15,976 bases of DNA from Candidatus Latescibacter anaerobius SCGC AAA252-E07 (GTDB lineage Bacteria > Latescibacterota > Latescibacteria > Latescibacterales > Latescibacteraceae): the NCBI GenBank assembly GCA_000403035.1, contig AQSL01000106.1, positions 1 to 15,976 on the forward strand. Reading direction: 5' to 3'. This document shows, in pieces, positions 15,208-15,976 of this stretch (position 1 is its first letter; each line of letters opens with the position of its first letter). The translations under genes were made by a program, and so were the position numbers. The notes under the pieces are model-generated. The model was given only the letters and a program-made list of their open reading frames with translations, had not been told where the DNA came from and made no database searches.

Positions 15208-15690
15208 TCAATCTTCATCTCCCCATTCAATCAGTTCCAGATCATCCAGCAACAGATGCACTCTTCTTTCGGGTTCTCCGGCCGCTTCTGTTAAAGGAAT
15301 AAACGAAACAGCTCTGGTATGGACACGTGGTATGTACTGTGGAAGATCACGTCTCCCCTTCCCTTTTTTGAATCTTAGTTTCCACTGAGTATATCTTTTA
15401 TTGAATTTTTCCATCGAGCTCAAAACTTCAATATTTACCGTTCTCGGGCCATCATGAAAATAATGAATCACTTCTTCCGGCTCATCGAGTCTTTCCATAA
15501 AAAAACGGAAACTGTTTCTTTTGGCATACTGATAATCCGGTAATTTTTCACCTGTTAACAGGTCGATTCTCTGTGAATTCATGTCAAACTTGATTCGTAC
15601 AGGTGGCTCGATTTCCGGAAAAGAATTGAGACCGGTTAATAGTAGTATCAACACGGTAATACATGTAATCTTCAATCGACTTATATACAT
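15208..15690 (-). CDS. Secreted hypothetical protein, first gene of the thuA-like operon
   Basis: 160 residues, family not recognised. An N-terminal signal peptide (about 1-24, hydrophobic TVLILLLTGL) is clear. The mature part is basic in the middle (WKLRFKKGKGRRD) and ends with VHLLLDDLELIEW. A short DD-x-x-L end like this is common in beta-sandwich carbohydrate-binding modules, though this one is too short and divergent to name. AGGAG seven bases before the ATG supports the start. Co-orientation and a 71-base gap to the ThuA-like gene suggest one transcript. No convincing promoter was found upstream. Confidence 0.7.
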   Translation of the reverse strand: MYISRLKITCITVLILLLTGLNSFPEIEPPVRIKFDMNSQRIDLLTGEKLPDYQYAKRNSFRFFMERLDEPEEVIHYFHDGPRTVNIEVLSSMEKFNKRYTQWKLRFKKGKGRRDLPQYIPRVHTRAVSFIPLTEAAGEPERRVHLLLDDLELIEWGDED

Positions 15691-15939
15691 TAAGCTTCTC
15701 CTTTTTTCAATATGTCATGTTCTGTTTCAATTATCGGTATTTCAGTGTCAACGTTGTAAAAAAAGGTATAACATGCTCAATTCAAACTCATGAAACAATC
15801 AATTATATATCTCTCGGTGCAGGTTTAATACATAAGAAATCGTTAGCTAAAAGTATAAAGATGTGAAGAGAAATCAAAACGTTTTACCCTCAGCTGTGGT
15901 CCTCTCCTGCAAACGTGAGAGAATTGATGTAATATACCG

Positions 15940-15976
15940 AAGAGGGCGGTGAAAAAGTCTTTTTTCACGCACCCTG
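15940..15976 (+). repeat. Dispersed palindromic element, copy D, cut by the window end
   Basis: It is identical to 84-120 except for C104 to T, so 36 of 37 bases match, and it contains the same GTGAAAAAG / TTTTTCAC hairpin. The window stops where copy A enters its second half. The same orientation at both ends of the window makes this a long-range direct repeat. Confidence 0.85.

Noticed and set aside
14975..15388. 137-codon plus-strand frame across the thuA-like operon junction
   Set aside because: It is antisense to two supported genes and their intergenic gap, rich in Ser and Phe, with no start signal.
15746..15751. TTGACA on the minus strand upstream of the secreted hypothetical gene
   Set aside because: At the proper spacing the -10 position reads GAAACA, so it is not a convincing promoter.
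15902..15921. CTCTC...GAGAG inverted repeat near the right end
   Set aside because: Five pairs with a ten-base loop and no T run; too weak to call a terminator or operator.

Overview
The window looks like chromosomal DNA from an uncultured, Gram-negative-type bacterium. The evidence is two kinds of export signal, an outer-membrane-barrel-like protein ending in Phe, and a run of secreted carbohydrate-associated families: an AGE-type epimerase, an FG-GAP/UnbV propeller protein, a sialate O-acetylesterase-like SGNH hydrolase and ThuA-like proteins. This mix is typical of candidate phyla near the FCB/PVC groups (Latescibacterota-like), but that is an inference from gene content, not a taxonomic call.

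Layout. Positions 1-695 are non-coding: a terminator hairpin, two copies (84-191 and about 509-632) of a dispersed palindromic element, and a possible promoter. A CHASE2 class III nucleotide cyclase (696-2843, +) converges on an exported AGE-family epimerase (2951-4246, -). Next comes a very AT-rich island (about 4300-8020, +) with two overlapping frames: an HD-type phosphohydrolase resembling the HD-CE conflict-system family, running into TPR-like and HEAT-like repeats. The two frames are offset by one base at a run of seven A, and probably represent one protein of about 1,233 residues. This is the strongest candidate for an undescribed system here. The island stops 19 bases from the 3' end of a secreted FG-GAP/UnbV protein (8039-9643, -). 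A hairpin repeat lies in the divergent gap before a secreted SGNH esterase (9895-11520, +).

Positions 11521-13391 form a scrambled accessory stretch. It holds a 147-base fragment copied from the downstream thuA-like gene, a small gene lacking a start, a small outer-membrane protein (12042-12659, -), and a small gene whose C-terminus has been moved out of frame (12831-13238, tail to 13288). A divergent promoter pair sits between the last two genes. The window closes with a probable three-gene leftward operon: a secreted hypothetical protein (15208-15690) and two tandem exported ThuA-like proteins (14321-15136 and 13392-14231). The last 37 bases are another copy of the dispersed element, cut off by the window end.

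How it fits together. Apart from the cyclase and the AT-rich island, most genes encode exported proteins probably acting on glycans or sugars outside the cytoplasm, and the cyclase could link an external signal to cyclic-nucleotide control. The AT-rich HD/HEAT locus differs in composition and architecture from its neighbours and looks acquired.
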